From Lachnospiraceae bacterium (GTDB lineage: Bacteria > Bacillota > Clostridia > Lachnospirales > Lachnospiraceae): a stretch of DNA of 64,000 nt. Positions 18,728-30,200 of this stretch are shown piece by piece (within the stretch, counting starts at the first letter, position 1; each line of letters opens with the position of its first letter). The position numbers and the translations under genes were made by a program. The stretch is taken from positions 62,001 to 126,000 of the forward strand of contig SVEK01000001.1 of NCBI GenBank assembly GCA_015057405.1, in the 5' to 3' direction. The notes beneath the pieces were generated by a model. That model was not told the origin of the DNA and did not search any database. It was given only the letters and a program-made list of their open reading frames with translations.

Positions 18728-19654
18728 CTAAAATAACTTCATATTTCTATGGATAATAAAATTATATTTTCCTTTAGCAGAAAGCATCCCCGGATATACC
18801 GCCAAATAACATCCTATGTATTCTTTAACTCTTTTACCGTGCATTAATTCAACCTTATCAATTCTTATGCCCGGAAGTATACCCTTTTCCTTACCAATAC
18901 TCGAATAAGGAATACCACGAATATATGTAACACCATCCCACTGGTCGGGAATTTGAGGAAACAGTTTTATATAGTGTTTTTCACCTTCCGTAAGAAATTT
19001 CGCCAAATCATCTGCCGAAGCAAGAATAACCATAGCACCTGATATCGGTTCATACATTCCATTACCGCTATCATAATATCCAATGCCATTAATACTTCTA
19101 TTTCCCTTAATCATAGTCACTTCATACATTACTTCGTTGCATTTTCTAATATCAGTAATTCCTCCATACCTTGACATCGCACGAACAATCAGCGTTACTA
19201 ATACAAAACAAGCACCTAACATAAACATATTAATTGTACTATTCTTTTTGATAAAACTTATAATTCCGGCATTCATAAATGAAATGGCATATAAAATTGT
19301 AATATATCTTATATATGTACCAATGCATTTATCAGTATAACCACTTTTACCACCCACCAAAATCAACAACATAACAAATGATACACCTACAGCGAACAAC
19401 TGAGTCATCACAAACCCCTGTGATATCATACATTCCTGTGAGCTCACAGCTTTCTGCAATATGATGTATTCCTTTGGAATCACAGTTTCACGCGATATCA
19501 GCATAACGGCACAGGACAACAAAGCACCGGTTATTGAAGCAATAAACACTCTTTTTAGTTTGATCGGAATATTGGTTATAATACAAAACATTAAGATTAT
19601 AAATACATCTGACACAACATTACTTATAAAATAAACATCTATGTATACACCCGT
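18728..19654 (-). CDS. spoIIGA: SpoIIGA, pro-SigE processing aspartic protease; apparent ACG start
   Basis: The protein has an N-terminal membrane domain (about five hydrophobic segments) and a C-terminal protease domain with the active-site motif YYDSGNGMYEPISG. The first standard start codon is GTG at 19615, but the frame stays open upstream to a TAG at 19660-19658 and encodes GVYIDVYFISNVVSD, the conserved SpoIIGA N-terminus. The only plausible initiation point giving this is ACG at 19654-19652, 6 nt after GAGGTG, one transition from ATG. So the gene either uses ACG, carries a start-codon mutation, or the base is a sequence error. sigE follows after a 144-bp gap. Confidence 0.88.
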   Translation of the reverse strand, partial: TGVYIDVYFISNVVSDVFIILMFCIITNIPIKLKRVFIASITGALLSCAVMLISRETVIPKEYIILQKAVSSQECMISQGFVMTQLFAVGVSFVMLLILVGGKSGYTDKCIGTYIRYITILYAISFMNAGIISFIKKNSTINMFMLGACFVLVTLIVRAMSRYGGITDIRKCNEVMYEVTMIKGNRSINGIGYYDSGNGMYEPISGAMVILASADDLAKFLTEGEKHYIKLFPQIPDQWDGVTYIRGIPYSSIGKEKGILPGIRIDKVELMHGKRVKEYIGCYLAVYPGMLSAKGKYNFIIHRNMKLF

Positions 19655-19803
19655 TAACTACACCTCTTTTCAAAACAGCATATTTTACAAGCAGGCTCTA
19701 AAATGAAAATGCAACCAACTCACATATGCATACACCAATTTGTCATATCCGCGTTGAAATTAACTTTCATATCAGCCTTGAAGAAATTATAAAACAAAAA
19801 TAA

Positions 19804-19836
19804 TGCGGAACATGTCATATTATGACTTGTTCCGCA
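19804..19836 (-). terminator. Hairpin terminator between the Hpt gene and spoIIGA
   Basis: Arms 19804-19818 and 19822-19836 pair over 15 bp with one mismatch and a 3-nt loop. The minus-strand 3' side continues TTATTTTTGTTTTAT. It lies in the 303-bp gap between the Hpt gene and the upstream-extended spoIIGA and should end the gpr-spoIIP-carboxypeptidase-Hpt transcription unit. I see nothing else in the gap. Confidence 0.7.
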
Positions 19837-19957
19837 AAAAATCTATCGACTATAATCGACATAAAATTCTTTCTTTTGTTTTTAATCACACAAACAGTTT
19901 TAATTCATATATTTGCCAACCCGGTTGAAATAAACAAGCATATAAGCACGGGCAATA

Positions 19958-20389
19958 TTACATCTGAGCCATAAACTCCTCATAGATACTAAGAACACGT
20001 TCCCACTCTTCAATCAAGGAATCCCAATTCTCTTTTACATATGTAATATTATCCTGCTTAGCTTCAAGTTCATGTCCTTTAGCTAATTCCGAAAGTTTTT
20101 CAGCACCTACTAAAAGTGCATCACTTTTGGTACTGTGGGCAAGCACACTATAATTTAACATATCTCCACTTGTTATAAACTCTTTCATATCGTTAATACG
20201 CTCCGGAGTTACACTTACAAAAATATCAACCAATTCAACATAAGAATCAATATCATTTCCTACTACTTCAATAGCATTAAACGCACTTATTCCCTTGCTT
20301 TCAAGGTAAGATTCAACAAGTTCATCCAAGTCTTTTGAATCTTCATTTTCTTCATCTGAAAGAAAATCCGCAAACATATCATTATCCAT
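19958..20389 (-). CDS. Orphan Hpt (histidine phosphotransfer) domain protein
   Basis: The 143-residue protein begins with an acidic tail (about 25 residues). An Hpt-type four-helix region follows, with the phospho-acceptor motif LAHSTKSDALLVGAEKLSELAKG; the acceptor is His85. No kinase or receiver domain is attached and none is encoded nearby. It probably relays phosphate between a hybrid kinase and a receiver elsewhere. The gene has a GGGAGGAAG ribosome binding site and follows the S66 peptidase by 37 bp, so it is likely the last gene of that unit. Confidence 0.82.
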   Translation of the reverse strand: MDNDMFADFLSDEENEDSKDLDELVESYLESKGISAFNAIEVVGNDIDSYVELVDIFVSVTPERINDMKEFITSGDMLNYSVLAHSTKSDALLVGAEKLSELAKGHELEAKQDNITYVKENWDSLIEEWERVLSIYEEFMAQM

Positions 20390-20426
20390 ATTGTACTTCC
20401 TCCCTATAATCCATTATTTAAATTCA

Positions 20427-21473
20427 CTAAACAAAATCGTACTTAATATGTGCTTGTCCACCGTCAAGAGAAAACTCACACATTACTCCGTTAATCATAG
20501 TAAACTGCGGCGGTCTGTGACCTATATCGGCTCCGGTTATTATCGGCACTCCAAATGAGCCGACTCCGTTAATTACCGCTTCGTCAAATGAAGTATCAGT
20601 AAAACTTTCAAAAAATGCCGGTCTGCCAAATATGAATCCTGCCACATTGTCAAACCATCCTGCTTCTGCCAACTGCCACAAACCTCTTTCCACAGACTCG
20701 CTGCTAAGGCTGAAACTTTCCATATACCAAATAATCTTATCATTCTTATATTTTTCAACAAAATGCTTTACATTGTCATATTTTGTTCCAACAAGATTCA
20801 AAAGAACATCAAGGCATCCCCCAAGCAAACGCCCTTTCATATTAACAGCACTTTCATTAACACAAGCTGTAGCAGATGGTTCTTCAAAACGATTAATACA
20901 GCAACAATGGGTATTCGTTGTAAGAACATACCCTTCATCACCGGTTGTGCCGTCATAAAAGTCGCTCTGATATCTGTCATAACCGTTCTGTAACACTTCC
21001 TTACCACAAAGAAGGTCCCAATTATTATCAACAGATAAATGCCAGTTCTTCATGGCAAAATCGTTAAAATTATTACAATAAACCGATGCTATATCGCATA
21101 AAGTTGTTATAGTAAATGTAAGCCCTGTATTATCTGAATATCCCTGAAACCACTTCGGACTCTTTGCAATAGTTTCAAAATCAAGATATGAAAGCATTTC
21201 CATAAGAAAATCTCCGCCCTTGGCGGCAAAAACTGCTGATATGCTATCATCTTTCCATACATCCATAAATTCCGATGCTCTAACCTCACCGGCCGAACTT
21301 CTTCCTTTAATACTGGTTCTTACATTAGGGGTTTCAATTACAGAAACACCCCTCTGTTCAAGATTATGCTTAGCTTTATCAAGTCTTATATAATCAATTG
21401 GTTTGCTATTACCGTCAGAAGGCGCCGTAACCGCAACCGTACATCCTTCACCTATAAAATCAGGATAAATCAC
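20427..21473 (-). CDS. S66-family LD-carboxypeptidase/MccF-like serine peptidase
   Basis: The 348-residue protein matches family S66: the nucleophile elbow GYSDNTGLTFTI contains the expected Ser, MESFSLSSESVERGLWQL lies in the C-terminal half, and GADIGHRPPQFTMINGV carries the expected His. Members cleave murein tetrapeptides between L- and D-residues or hydrolyse microcin C-type nucleotide-peptide antibiotics (MccF). The start is GTG. It is encoded 98 bp after spoIIP, so a role in spore or vegetative peptidoglycan trimming is possible; MccF-type self-immunity is an alternative. No signal peptide is present, favouring a cytoplasmic enzyme. Confidence 0.88.
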   Translation of the reverse strand: MIYPDFIGEGCTVAVTAPSDGNSKPIDYIRLDKAKHNLEQRGVSVIETPNVRTSIKGRSSAGEVRASEFMDVWKDDSISAVFAAKGGDFLMEMLSYLDFETIAKSPKWFQGYSDNTGLTFTITTLCDIASVYCNNFNDFAMKNWHLSVDNNWDLLCGKEVLQNGYDRYQSDFYDGTTGDEGYVLTTNTHCCCINRFEEPSATACVNESAVNMKGRLLGGCLDVLLNLVGTKYDNVKHFVEKYKNDKIIWYMESFSLSSESVERGLWQLAEAGWFDNVAGFIFGRPAFFESFTDTSFDEAVINGVGSFGVPIITGADIGHRPPQFTMINGVMCEFSLDGGQAHIKYDFV

Positions 21474-21571
21474 ACCGTTTCACACACCTTTATATATTTG
21501 TATATAATAATAACAAAAAATTACTAATTTAACAAATATTTTTTATAGTTTAACACCACATAATTCATTAA

Positions 21572-22873
21572 TTACTCTCCGGACAAAACCTTATCCAGCA
21601 CATCAGCAATTAAAGGAATCGAGTTTTTGGCTTCTTTAAGAGTATTATTTTGACTTCCAAGCTCTATAAGCAGACTTCTTTTTCGCAGATGTAAATTATA
21701 TCTATACCCTTTAAGATATATAGGTTTTGTTAATCCGGGATATAATTCCATTGCCTTTATTTTCATTTGCAGACTAAAAGCAAGATTATCTTCAAGATTA
21801 TCATTTTTAAGATATTCAATATCCCCGCCGGGACTACGGCTAAGTCCATTAAAAAACATAACCCGGGCCATTGAAACTCCATTTACTTTTGTGGTTGTAT
21901 CAACTCCATCTGCCACTCCGTCTCTATGAAGATCAATTATCACCTGTATAGAAGGATATGTTGACAAAATACTATTAAGCGCCGGTAACGCTTTCGCGTA
22001 TGCCAGCCCACGATCCAATTTACCGTTTATCATATCGTAGCTTGTTCTGTCATGATAAACATTGTAGCCATATTTTGATACAAGAATATCTGTCAGCTCG
22101 TCTCCCACACCGATTACTCTTTCTTTTTCATCTTTACTATTACTGTCCTTGTACCATTCCGAAGCACCGTGAGTATGGTATATCAAAATCTGCGGTTCAG
22201 TAGATTTTTTTATCGTAAAATCCTTTTCAATCATTTTTTTCACATTAAAATACGACTTTTTGACAGATGTTGTTTTATCTACTATATAAAAATTTTTCAA
22301 CAAATAATTGGTGCTGTTAGTTTCTTTAAGCTTCCTTATAGTATCCATTGATACTGAATTATCGGATATTACAGGTTTAGCATTCATAGCCTGGGTACTT
22401 GCTGTATCAGCAATAATTGTTGTTACTTTATTTTCATTTACAACATTATTTTCAATAGAATTAACGACGTTTTCTACATTCTCATCAATAAGTTCTACTT
22501 GTGAAATATCGGAATTTTTACTGTCTTCATTTTCATAAACAACATGGTCTTGCAAAGAATATGTACGTTTTCCAACGGTCTGCACCACTTCTTTACCGGC
22601 AAATTCATTCACATCTTCGGGCATATTTTCATCCAACGTTTTTGCCGATAAAGAAAGTCCGTCCATTATCATTTTTTCCACAAACAACTGTTGCCGGTCG
22701 CTCTCTAACGAATAAAACTCTAACATAGGATAATTTGATTTCAAAATATCAATTATAAGATTATTAATTGGTTTTAGGTTTATACATATCCCTGAAAACG
22801 AAACGGATAGTATTAACACCGTTATAAAACCACCAAATATTTTTACTGATGACTTGCATAATAATGTTTGCAT
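21572..22873 (-). CDS. spoIIP: SpoIIP, stage II sporulation peptidoglycan amidase/endopeptidase
   Basis: The 433-residue protein has one N-terminal membrane helix (about residues 12-33), a long low-complexity extracytoplasmic linker (about 70-190) and the SpoIIP catalytic domain. Diagnostic patches are LIYHTHGASEWY, IDLHRDGVADGVD and LIELGSQNNT. SpoIIP degrades septal peptidoglycan with SpoIID and SpoIIM during engulfment. It follows gpr by 120 bp, the conserved gpr-spoIIP order of Firmicutes, with rpsT divergent upstream. Confidence 0.94.
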   Translation of the reverse strand: MQTLLCKSSVKIFGGFITVLILSVSFSGICINLKPINNLIIDILKSNYPMLEFYSLESDRQQLFVEKMIMDGLSLSAKTLDENMPEDVNEFAGKEVVQTVGKRTYSLQDHVVYENEDSKNSDISQVELIDENVENVVNSIENNVVNENKVTTIIADTASTQAMNAKPVISDNSVSMDTIRKLKETNSTNYLLKNFYIVDKTTSVKKSYFNVKKMIEKDFTIKKSTEPQILIYHTHGASEWYKDSNSKDEKERVIGVGDELTDILVSKYGYNVYHDRTSYDMINGKLDRGLAYAKALPALNSILSTYPSIQVIIDLHRDGVADGVDTTTKVNGVSMARVMFFNGLSRSPGGDIEYLKNDNLEDNLAFSLQMKIKAMELYPGLTKPIYLKGYRYNLHLRKRSLLIELGSQNNTLKEAKNSIPLIADVLDKVLSGE

Positions 22874-22993
22874 ATATTCTGTCGCTTCCCTGTCTGATAT
22901 TATATAAAATGTTTTAAATTCCTTCTGTATTGATTACACATTTTAACTAGCATTTCAAAAAAAGCTTAATTCCGAGTCATCTTATAGCATTTA

Positions 22994-23908
22994 TTAACAA
23001 GCAGTTATAGTGTTAATCACCTCCGCTATTAATTCACCTAACTGTTTTACTGTTTCATCTATATTTTTAGGGGTAACATACATATCTTTTATTGCCGGTT
23101 CACCCATATTATTTAAAAATGTCTCTATTTCGTCAGAATTAAAGCCCTGTCTGAACATAAAATCTTCTATTCTGTCTCCGACAATAACTTCTGCTTCAAC
23201 TACTGTCGGAACACCTATCGCAATTACTTTTGTATCAAGATTATTTCTGTCAAGTCCCACTCTGTGATTACCTACGCCGGAACCGGGTTTAATTCCGGTA
23301 TCAGTTATCTGCACTGTTGTAGCTACTCTGCTTACAGACCTTGCAGCTAAAGCATCTATAACAAAAATAACGTCCGGTTTTATATTATCTGCAAGCGAAC
23401 TTAATATCTCTTCTGTTTCCATTCCTGTCTGAGCCATCACACCCGGAGCTATTGCACATATTTCACCCATACCGATTTCATCAAGAAAGGAGTAACCATA
23501 CTCCATAGCAAGATGTCTTGACACATTAAGATTATCTATTGTAAATGGGCCTAACGAATCAGCAGTTACATATCTGTTGCCGAGCCCTGCGACCATAATT
23601 CTTTTTCCGTATAATTCTCCGCATAGTTCCTTTACACAATTTCCTATACATTCAATAATACTCGTCCTAATACCGTCATCATTATAATTAACAGAACCAA
23701 GTTCAACCGTAATATAACTGCCTATCGGCTTATTCATTACAGTTTCCCCTTCTTTATTAGTTATTCTAACTGTTGAAATATTTATAGATTCATCTTTCCC
23801 ATCAAGATATTTTGTTTCTTTCTCAAGTATTACTCCTTCTATCTCCCCACCATCTCCGGGAAAGCTCTCTCTTGCTTCTAACGCAAGGTCTGTTCTTACC
23901 GAATACAA
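22994..23908 (-). CDS. gpr: GPR, germination protease for small acid-soluble spore proteins
   Basis: The 304-residue protein starts with the GPR propeptide pattern SVRTDLALEARES and contains the family signatures VAGLGNRYVTADSLGP, DEIGMGEICAIAPGVMAQTGMET (split by short variable residues) and VGNHRVGLDRN. GPR is made as a zymogen in the forespore and degrades SASPs at germination. The start is TTG with GGAGGTGG 6 nt upstream. Length is slightly below the Bacillus enzyme. Confidence 0.95.
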   Translation of the reverse strand: MYSVRTDLALEARESFPGDGGEIEGVILEKETKYLDGKDESINISTVRITNKEGETVMNKPIGSYITVELGSVNYNDDGIRTSIIECIGNCVKELCGELYGKRIMVAGLGNRYVTADSLGPFTIDNLNVSRHLAMEYGYSFLDEIGMGEICAIAPGVMAQTGMETEEILSSLADNIKPDVIFVIDALAARSVSRVATTVQITDTGIKPGSGVGNHRVGLDRNNLDTKVIAIGVPTVVEAEVIVGDRIEDFMFRQGFNSDEIETFLNNMGEPAIKDMYVTPKNIDETVKQLGELIAEVINTITAC

Positions 23909-24060
23909 AATGAACCACCTCCACTTTCTATTCTATGCATTATACCGTTTACTATTCATAACAGCTTGTCATGCAACATGAAATTTCATAATTACAACGA
24001 AATCTTTATTCTAAAAATAATAAAAAAACAAATGAAATAACAAAAATTTATTTTAGGGTA

Positions 24061-24089
24061 TTGACACCTTTCAAATATTGTATTAATAT
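24061..24089 (+). promoter_or_regulatory. Sigma-A promoter of rpsT
   Basis: A consensus TTGACA (24061-24066) and TAATAT (24084-24089) are spaced 17 nt apart. Transcription would start near 24096, leaving a leader of about 70 nt before the rpsT ATG. Confidence 0.8.
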
Positions 24090-24165
24090 ATCTGAGTGCG
24101 CATTAGTAGGATTTCGTGTCTCCCTACGTGTGGCTTAACAATCCAGATACATAGGAGGTGTAATC

Positions 24166-24429
24166 ATGGCTAATATTAAGTCTGCTAAGAAGAGAATTCT
24201 CGTTACTAAGACAAGAGCTGATAGAAACAAAGCTATTCGTTCTAAGGTTAAGACAGCAATTAAGAAAGTAGAAGCTGCTATCGCTGCTAAAGACTCTGAG
24301 TCGGCTGCTGTTGCATTGAAGAATGCAATTTCAGAGATTGATAAAGCACAGCGTAAAGGCGTTTTCCATAAGAACACAGCTGCAAGAAAGATTTCAAGAT
24401 TAACTATTGCAGTTAATAAGATAGCTTAA
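24166..24429 (+). CDS. rpsT: 30S ribosomal protein S20
   Basis: The 87-residue, strongly basic protein has the S20 start [11 protein letters not shown] and the helical body ending with the conserved [12 protein letters not shown]. It binds 16S rRNA early in 30S assembly. AGGAGGTG lies 8 nt before the ATG. It is transcribed alone between its promoter and the hairpin after it, divergent from gpr, an arrangement common in Firmicutes. Confidence 0.98.
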   Translation: MANIKSAKKRILVTKTRADRNKAIRSKVKTAIKKVEAAIAAKDSESAAVALKNAISEIDKAQRKGVFHKNTAARKISRLTIAVNKIA

Positions 24430-24455
24430 TATTATATAATATAAAGTTTATTCAT

Positions 24456-24490
24456 AGGCTGTTACATTAAAATATGTAACAGCTTATTTG
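24456..24490 (+). terminator. Terminator hairpin after rpsT
   Basis: GCTGTTACAT (24458-24467) pairs perfectly with ATGTAACAGC (24474-24483), with a 6-nt loop and two more weak pairs at the base. The T tract is short (TTATTTG), so termination may be partial. Confidence 0.6.
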
Positions 24491-24586
24491 TATATTAAAT
24501 TAGTTTTGATACTCTATTGCACCGTTTGTGCTTTATTACAATTCAATAAACAACAACATATTAATACTTTAGGAGGAGAACCAATT

Positions 24587-25066
24587 ATGAAAAGAACCGA
24601 TTATCTTACATGGGATGAATACTTTATGGGAATTGCTCTTCTCTCTGCCAGAAGAAGTAAAGACCCAAATACTTCTGTCGGAGCATGCATTGTAAGTCAA
24701 AGTAATAAGATTTTGTCAGTCGGCTACAACGGAATGCCTTTAGGCTGTAGCGATGACGAATTTCCTTGGGACCGTGAAGGCGAACCATTAAACACTAAAT
24801 ATCTTTATGTTTGCCATGCAGAGCTTAATGCGATACTTAATTACACCGGTACTGACCTAAAAGGTTCTCGTATATATACAACATTATTCCCTTGCAACGA
24901 ATGTACAAAAGCAATAATTCAGTCAGGTGTAGTTGAAGTTATATACCTTAGTGACAAATATTCAGAAACAGCTTCAACCATCGCTGCAAAAACAATGTTA
25001 CGTGCTGCCAATATTTCTTTCAGAGCATATGAAGCCGGCAACAAATCCTTCACAATGGACTTGTAA
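24587..25066 (+). CDS. Deoxycytidylate (dCMP) deaminase family protein
   Basis: From ATG 24587 (AGGAGGAG 8 nt upstream) the protein has 159 residues. Zinc-binding motifs are CHAELNAI and FPCNECTKAI, and the N-terminal DEYFMGIALLSARRSKDPNT is typical of dCMP deaminases (ComEB-like). It makes dUMP for thymidylate synthesis. Earlier in-frame codons lack a ribosome binding site. It ends 7 bp from the convergent amidase gene with no clear terminator between them. Confidence 0.92.
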   Translation: MKRTDYLTWDEYFMGIALLSARRSKDPNTSVGACIVSQSNKILSVGYNGMPLGCSDDEFPWDREGEPLNTKYLYVCHAELNAILNYTGTDLKGSRIYTTLFPCNECTKAIIQSGVVEVIYLSDKYSETASTIAAKTMLRAANISFRAYEAGNKSFTMDL

Positions 25067-25073
25067 TCATATT

Positions 25074-25730
25074 TCATATAGATTCTGATGCGGCTTTAAT
25101 GTCCTTTTTTAAACGTTTCCACTTTTTCTTGTGTTTTACATAATACTTAGGGCACATTTTTCCGGTCACGTCATAATGTCTGATAACTTGTTTATTATCG
25201 ATACCGTAAGTTTTGCATAACCACGCAGTCAGTTTAACAAGCGAATCATAAGTCATATCGTTAAACTTTCCTCCGGCCCCCGGATGACAACATTCAATTG
25301 ATATGGTGTCACTGTTACGTTGATTAGAAGCATATGCGATTTCCGTAAGAGGTATACACTGGATAATCGTACCGTCAAGCCCGATAACAAAATGACTGCT
25401 GGCATATATAGGTTTATCTTTTCCAATATTGATTACCGGCAGATTATTGAAATAATCTCGGTTCGCTTTAGCATCAGTTCCCGGATTAGCCGTATAATGA
25501 ATAACAACTCCCCTGATATCATTCAGGGGAGTTTGTGGTCTTGAATACTTATTTGGCACAAGCAAGTCTGAAACAATATCTAAAGATTCAGTATTAACTA
25601 CTTCGATTTGGGGAGTATTGTTTTCATCAGGAAGCAACAACTTACACATAAGTACTAAAACATACAATGCAATAATTGTTACTAAACCAATACCAAAAAA
25701 CACAACTACTCTCTTCTCATGTCGTTTCAT
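25074..25730 (-). CDS. Membrane-anchored N-acetylmuramoyl-L-alanine amidase (Amidase_2)
   Basis: The 218-residue protein has an N-terminal membrane helix (about residues 9-30) and an Amidase_2 domain with likely zinc ligands in VVIHYTANPG, SIECCHPG and IRHYDVTGKMCP. It would cleave the amide between muramic acid and the stem peptide on the outer face of the membrane. The gene follows guaB by about 30 bp and may be co-transcribed with it. A specific role is not evident. Confidence 0.88.
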   Translation of the reverse strand: MKRHEKRVVVFFGIGLVTIIALYVLVLMCKLLLPDENNTPQIEVVNTESLDIVSDLLVPNKYSRPQTPLNDIRGVVIHYTANPGTDAKANRDYFNNLPVINIGKDKPIYASSHFVIGLDGTIIQCIPLTEIAYASNQRNSDTISIECCHPGAGGKFNDMTYDSLVKLTAWLCKTYGIDNKQVIRHYDVTGKMCPKYYVKHKKKWKRLKKDIKAASESI

Positions 25731-25763
25731 ACCAGCATGTCCTTTTATAATTAAGATTATGTA

Positions 25764-27236
<1,473 letters not shown>

Positions 27237-27249
27237 TTATTTTCTCACA

Positions 27250-27278
27250 AGTATACAAAATACGACACCAAAAGTCAA
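27250..27278 (-). promoter_or_regulatory. Sigma-A promoter of guaB
   Basis: TTGACT (27278-27273) and TATACT (27255-27250) are 17 nt apart on the minus strand. Transcription would begin near 27243, about 28 nt before the start codon, which leaves no room for a purine riboswitch. Confidence 0.75.
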
Positions 27279-27292
27279 GGGGTGTTGAGTTG

Positions 27293-30200
27293 TTATTGTT
27301 CAAAAACAATTGACTTAACAATCATTTTTCCTTTGGAATTAAAATCAAATAATACAAATTTATCAATAGGAACAGCATCTGCATCCAGGTTAACAACAAG
27401 ACTTGTTTTAGATGCATCAAATTTGAATCCAAAAGAAAATACATATCCTTCCCAGTCAGTAGGACGTTTTGCAGCATCTGCCGCTCTGTACTTGTATCGG
27501 AAATCACCGGACTCAACTGCATATTCTATTGTAACAGTTTTAAATTGAACATCTTCGTATTCAGAAGGTATATTGATACATGTATCTATACCCGTTCCTT
27601 CACTTGTTATTGTAAGACTGCCGTCAGAATTAACAACCGCATTTGAGCCAAGTGAAACATTATCGGAATTAAAATTCACCTTATAGTTTGAAGATGTCTG
27701 TCCTGTACCAATATTATAAGCACTCGTTGTTGTCCACATGTGAATTTTAAGACCCATACTACCCCAGCTTACCGTACCATGTAACGGTGCAGATTCAATC
27801 CACTCCCATTCAGGATTATCTGTAATAATAACAGGTTCTGTCACCATACCATTATCATCTATACCATTATTTTCAACAAATATCTTACAGTCATTACCTT
27901 TAGAATCTTTTCCAACAAGGATATACCTTGCCGAGAGACTCTGAACCTGATCAGGGAACTTCATTCTTGTATCGGTATCTGCATATCCAACTTGGGTTTC
28001 TCCTTTAAATGCCGCACAATCTGAAGATGCTGAAAAATGAATCATGGATGCGGCATCTCCTTTTCCATCATTTACTTCATCAGAAGCACCAATACTAATT
28101 GTAAATGTAAATAATTCCTTATTGTAATTCTTTGTTTCATCAGGTCTTACTATAGTTGGTCTAGGAACCGGTTTTGTGTTACCTCGATTCCATATAAAGT
28201 CAACCTTAGACTTATTACCATTTTTAGTAACCTTACATCTGATATCGGCTGTATGAAGCCATGCAAGTTCTTCGCTGTTAGTAATAATAGTCGGTCTCGT
28301 TATTGTTCTGTCGTTGTAACTAAATATACTGTTTTCTTCAACAAATATTCTACATTGCTGTCCTTTAGAATCAGTTCCCTGCAAAATATACCTTGCAGAA
28401 GTTTTCGTATCTCCGTTTTTATATTTTTTGATACAGTTTGCACTTTCAGACATTACGGTACCATTAAAGTATGCTCCGGTTGCAGTTCCTGTAAAATACT
28501 GCATATCAACATGGCAGGTGTTACCATCTACTGATTGCAATTTTGTATCAGTTAATTCAAGTGACATAAGGGTAACATTATCTTTTTGCTTAAATGCATT
28601 TCTAACAAAGTCATTAAAGCCCGGTCCCCAGCTGTCATACCAATGTCCGCCGCCTTGAACTTCATAATATATATGAGGAACTTTGTTATTCTCTAATGCC
28701 GCATGATATCTGTACGGTTCATTACCTACAGTAGTATCTTCAGTACCTTTTACAATCTGTACATAAGTATTATCGAAATATCTTTCAGGAAGGGTAAATG
28801 TACTCTCTGTAAATAATCCTTCTTCATATACTCCATAATTAGTATATTCAAATATTCCGAATGCCGGACAAAATGCACCAATATATCCAAATAAGTCCGG
28901 TCTTGAAAATCCTATGTAAAGAGCTTCTCGTCCTCCCATTGAGAATCCGCATACAGCAGTGTTTTCCCTGCCTGTCTTTACATTATATGTATCCGACATA
29001 TACGGCATTAAGTTTCTTGTAAGATCATCTAAGAACAAATCATAAAGTTTATAATTTTCATAACTAAATGTGTTATCTTCCGGAGTATCACTTACACGCA
29101 TATTAGGACATACAACCAACATGTCTTTGCAAGCACCTTCTGCAAGCGCATTATTAACAATCCTTGAAATATCACTATTGTTGTCTTTACCGTATCTGTC
29201 CTTTCCTCCACCTATACCATGAAGCATATATACTACAGGATATTGTTTACTGCTTGAATACCCTGCAGGGAAAAATACTTCTGCTTCCCTTTGAGACTTT
29301 GTAATATCCGAATAGTACTTTATAGTCTGTACGGTCCCGTAATCAATTCCGCTTTTCTTATCAAAATTAGATAACGGTACTTTACCAAGAATAACTGCAT
29401 CATCCGCCGTTACAAGACTTGCATCAAACCCATCAGGCTGTGACGTTTGTGAAGGAGCCTTAGTTGGTGTCGAAGTTGTTGCCGGTGTTTTTGTAGGCGC
29501 AGCCGTAATTACAGGCTCATTTACTTTTGGCTCTGCAAATGTAACTGACTTAAGTACAAAAGTACCCTTGGCATTAAGATCAAAGAATACAAGCTGATCA
29601 ACAGGAATTGCATCTTCTCTAAATGTGAATTCTTTAACAGTGCTATTAGCATCGAAGTTATGTGCACCGCCCCACGCCCAGTCATATCCGTTATTATCGC
29701 TCGGTCTCTTTGAAGGATCCTTTGCTCTGTACTTAAAACTGAAATCACCCTGCACAGAATAATTAATTATAACTTTTTTGTATTGTCTGTTAATAATATC
29801 CTCAGGAATATTGTATACAGTATCTACTCCGGTACCTTTACCTGTAATAGTAATACTACCATCGTTATTCGTTGTTACATTATCACCTAAAACGGCATTG
29901 TCTCCCTGAAGATCAACTCCACCCGGCTGAAGTGTTGGTGTTACAGGATTTTTTGTTGGTGTTGAAATAACCGGCGGCGTTGTGTTATCTGCAGGTTTTT
30001 TTGTCTGTTCAGGGATTGTTCCCTGGTTACCCGGATTGTCTGTACCTTGTGACGGATCTTTTGTCTGCTCAGGGATTGTTCCCTGGTTACCCGGATTGTC
30101 TGTACCTTGTGACGGATCTTTTGTCTGCTCAGGAATTGTTCCCTGGTTACCCGGATTGTCTGTACCTTGTGACGGATCTTTTGTCTGCTCAGGAATTGTT

